A stretch of DNA of 34,420 nt from Kiritimatiellia bacterium. Its GTDB lineage: Bacteria; Verrucomicrobiota; Kiritimatiellia; JAFGHX01. Each line of letters starts with the position of its first letter. Position 1 is the stretch's first letter. The notes beneath the pieces are model-generated. The model ran no database searches, was not told where the DNA came from, and saw only the letters and a list, made by a program, of their open reading frames with translations. A program made the translations under genes and the position numbers. Where the stretch lies: positions 1 to 34,420 of the forward strand of contig JAFGHX010000286.1 of the NCBI GenBank assembly GCA_016929905.1, read 5' to 3'. Shown here one piece after another: positions 33,464 through 34,420 of this stretch.

Positions 33464-33775
33464 TCACAGCTTGAACTCCGGCTCCCCGCGCTCTGCAATG
33501 GGAGTGTCGATCGTCTTCTCAATATGCTCGCGCAGAACGCGGATCTTCTTCTTGAACTCCGTGATGTCAGTCTGCTCAAGCAGGTTCCACCAGTCGAGAT
33601 AGTCCTCGGGATCTTCCTCAATCTCCTTCACGTCGGCGAGGATGCCGGCCAGGTATGCGTCCTCACCACGGTATTGACTGCACGCGGCACCGATCTCCGA
33701 CTTGAGGACGTCGGTCGCGTCATCGGCTAGGCGGATGCAGTCGTACGCCATGGGTGTGAGGTAGTCGGTGTCCAT
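33464..33775 (-). CDS. small acidic protein of unknown function (cassette 2)
   Basis: A 103-residue, acidic, probably soluble and mostly helical protein. It has no signal peptide or transmembrane segment. An Asp/Glu-rich and Trp-containing middle (EIEEDPEDYLDWWNLLEQTD) precedes a Lys/Arg-rich helix (EFKKKIRVLREHIEKTID). I do not recognise a family. The ATG at 33775 lies 11 bp past the R' box of the attC-like site at 33787, and the stop is 17 bp before the next site, so one gene fills one predicted cassette. The start lacks a clear Shine-Dalgarno (GAGACAGAA upstream). Confidence 0.65.
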   Translation of the reverse strand: MDTDYLTPMAYDCIRLADDATDVLKSEIGAACSQYRGEDAYLAGILADVKEIEEDPEDYLDWWNLLEQTDITEFKKKIRVLREHIEKTIDTPIAERGEPEFKL

Positions 33776-33786
33776 TTCTGTCTCTG

Positions 33787-33849
33787 CCCGAACGTCATGG
33801 GTGAGGATTCGGCGCGTCAGCGGCGATATCCTCGACCCGGTTGTTGGCA
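33787..33849 (-). repeat. attC-like recombination site A
   Basis: On the minus strand it runs from TGCCAAC (R''-like, 33843-33849) to GTTCGGG (R'-like, 33787-33793), 63 bp as in site B. GGGT pairs with ACCC, GAGGAT with ATCCTC, and TCGCCGC with GCGCCGA (one mismatch). Unpaired C and A lie on the 5' arm at the same places as in site B. The R'' box is the exact inverse complement of the R' box of site C (GTTGGCA), as expected if both belong to one cassette. The stop codon of the 175-residue gene is inside this site. Confidence 0.65.
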
Positions 33850-34322
33850 TCTGCTTCTGCTGCCTCAACAATCAGACGCTTGAGCGTATCGTTCTCGAAC
33901 GTTGCCAGTATCCATCCGCCACGCGGACGACTGGTTACATCGAGCAAAACCGATGGTCCATCGGCACCATGAATCGTGCCGTAACTTTCGCCGTCAGCTG
34001 AAGTGACAGTAATGAAACATCGCCATTTGGTCACGGGATGATTGGGCTGTGTCGATACGCTCTGACGCAGGCTTTCGGCAAATGCAGTGAGAATCTCGGC
34101 ATTGGTAACAACGATGTCGTCCTTGAAGAGTGACGGCGGCGTTTCGGAAGCGTCGAGTTCGATTCGCATAGGTGCCGATGTGCGACGAACCACGCGTGAA
34201 ACGTCCTGTCGATGAACGGCACGCGTCATCCACCACAACAGAAGCGTCCCTACCGGGATACCGACGCCGAGGAGAACCAGGACGGCAAAAACCCGCGGCT
34301 TGTTCTCAAAGGGATTCTGCAT
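33795..34322 (-). CDS. single-pass membrane protein of unknown function (cassette 1)
   Basis: A 175-residue protein. A short N-terminus is followed by one transmembrane helix (about residues 11-31, VFAVLVLLGVGIPVGTLLLW). The soluble domain includes MRIELDASETPPSLFKDDIV and WRCFITVTSADGESYGTIHG. No family is recognised. The ATG lies 9 bp past the R' box of site C. The last 18 residues are encoded by the attC-like site A itself, a read-through seen in some gene cassettes. Base composition is less GC-rich than in the chromosomal genes to the left. Confidence 0.7.
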   Translation of the reverse strand: MQNPFENKPRVFAVLVLLGVGIPVGTLLLWWMTRAVHRQDVSRVVRRTSAPMRIELDASETPPSLFKDDIVVTNAEILTAFAESLRQSVSTQPNHPVTKWRCFITVTSADGESYGTIHGADGPSVLLDVTSRPRGGWILATFENDTLKRLIVEAAEADANNRVEDIAADAPNPHP

Positions 34323-34331
34323 CTTCTCTCA

Positions 34332-34395
34332 TGCCAACGATCAAGCTGAGGATCTGGCGCGGCTAGCGCCAGTATCCTCCAGCGCTTGGTTCGAA
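34332..34395 (-). repeat. attC-like recombination site C
   Basis: On the minus strand it runs from TTCGAAC (R''-like, 34389-34395) to GTTGGCA (R'-like, 34332-34338). CTGGCGC pairs with GCGCCAG and GAGGAT with ATCCTC; CAAG...CT pairs with AGCTTG with a 2-nt bulge. A single G before GAGGAT and a single A after it are unpaired on the 5' arm, as in sites A and B. It is close to the window edge and would end a further cassette to the right. Confidence 0.6.
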
Positions 34396-34420
34396 TCTTC
34401 CTTGTGCAATCTGGTTCTGA

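Noticed and set aside
1..34420. tRNA or rRNA genes
   Set aside because: No cloverleaf with a GGTTCRANTCC-type arm and no rRNA segments were recognised by eye; only rnpB was found. A covariance-model search would settle this.

Overview
The window is GC-rich, densely coded bacterial DNA. The best guess for the source is the PVC superphylum, in the Lentisphaerota/Kiritimatiellota neighbourhood. That guess rests on gene content: mcsA-mcsB-clpC without ctsR, lipoproteins and a GspC-like protein that imply an outer membrane, a membrane-anchored squalene-cyclase-like toroid protein, and several AraC regulators beside uroporphyrinogen-decarboxylase-like (UroD-like) enzymes. No 16S rRNA or other decisive marker is present.

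Region 1 (1-15.2 kb) is mostly housekeeping and envelope. It holds the protein-quality-control operon mcsA-mcsB-clpC, a class IV aminotransferase and tatA. A minus-strand cluster follows: a coiled-coil zinc-ribbon protein, rnpB (RNase P RNA), a GspC-like PDZ protein and a TPR membrane protein. Next come a DUF4340 protein with an AsmA-like protein, and a divergent pair encoding an LpoB-like lipoprotein and a COG3014-type TPR lipoprotein.

Region 2 (15.2-28.6 kb) is a catabolic/regulatory island. It has three divergent pairs of an AraC regulator with an enzyme: AraC/UroD-like, glycyl radical enzyme/AraC and AraC/UroD-like. A Spo0M-like protein, a Gfo/Idh/MocA oxidoreductase, an amidohydrolase and a third, distant UroD-like protein lie among them. 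Its intergenic DNA is rich in palindromes, inverted-repeat elements and short tandem repeats of 7, 8 and 10 bp.

Region 3 (28.9-32.2 kb) has a dolichol/phytol-kinase-like membrane protein, the 3' remnant of an EFR1-type ferredoxin gene, the toroid protein and an exported MsrA.

Region 4 (32.4 kb to the right edge) is the most unusual part. Three small minus-strand genes of unknown function are separated by three 63-64 bp folded repeats. These show attC architecture: AAC and GTT outer boxes, nested stems, and two unpaired bases conserved on the 5' arm only. Two of the genes start 9-11 bp after a predicted recombination point. I read this as the distal part of an integron gene-cassette array whose integrase, if it exists, lies beyond the right edge.
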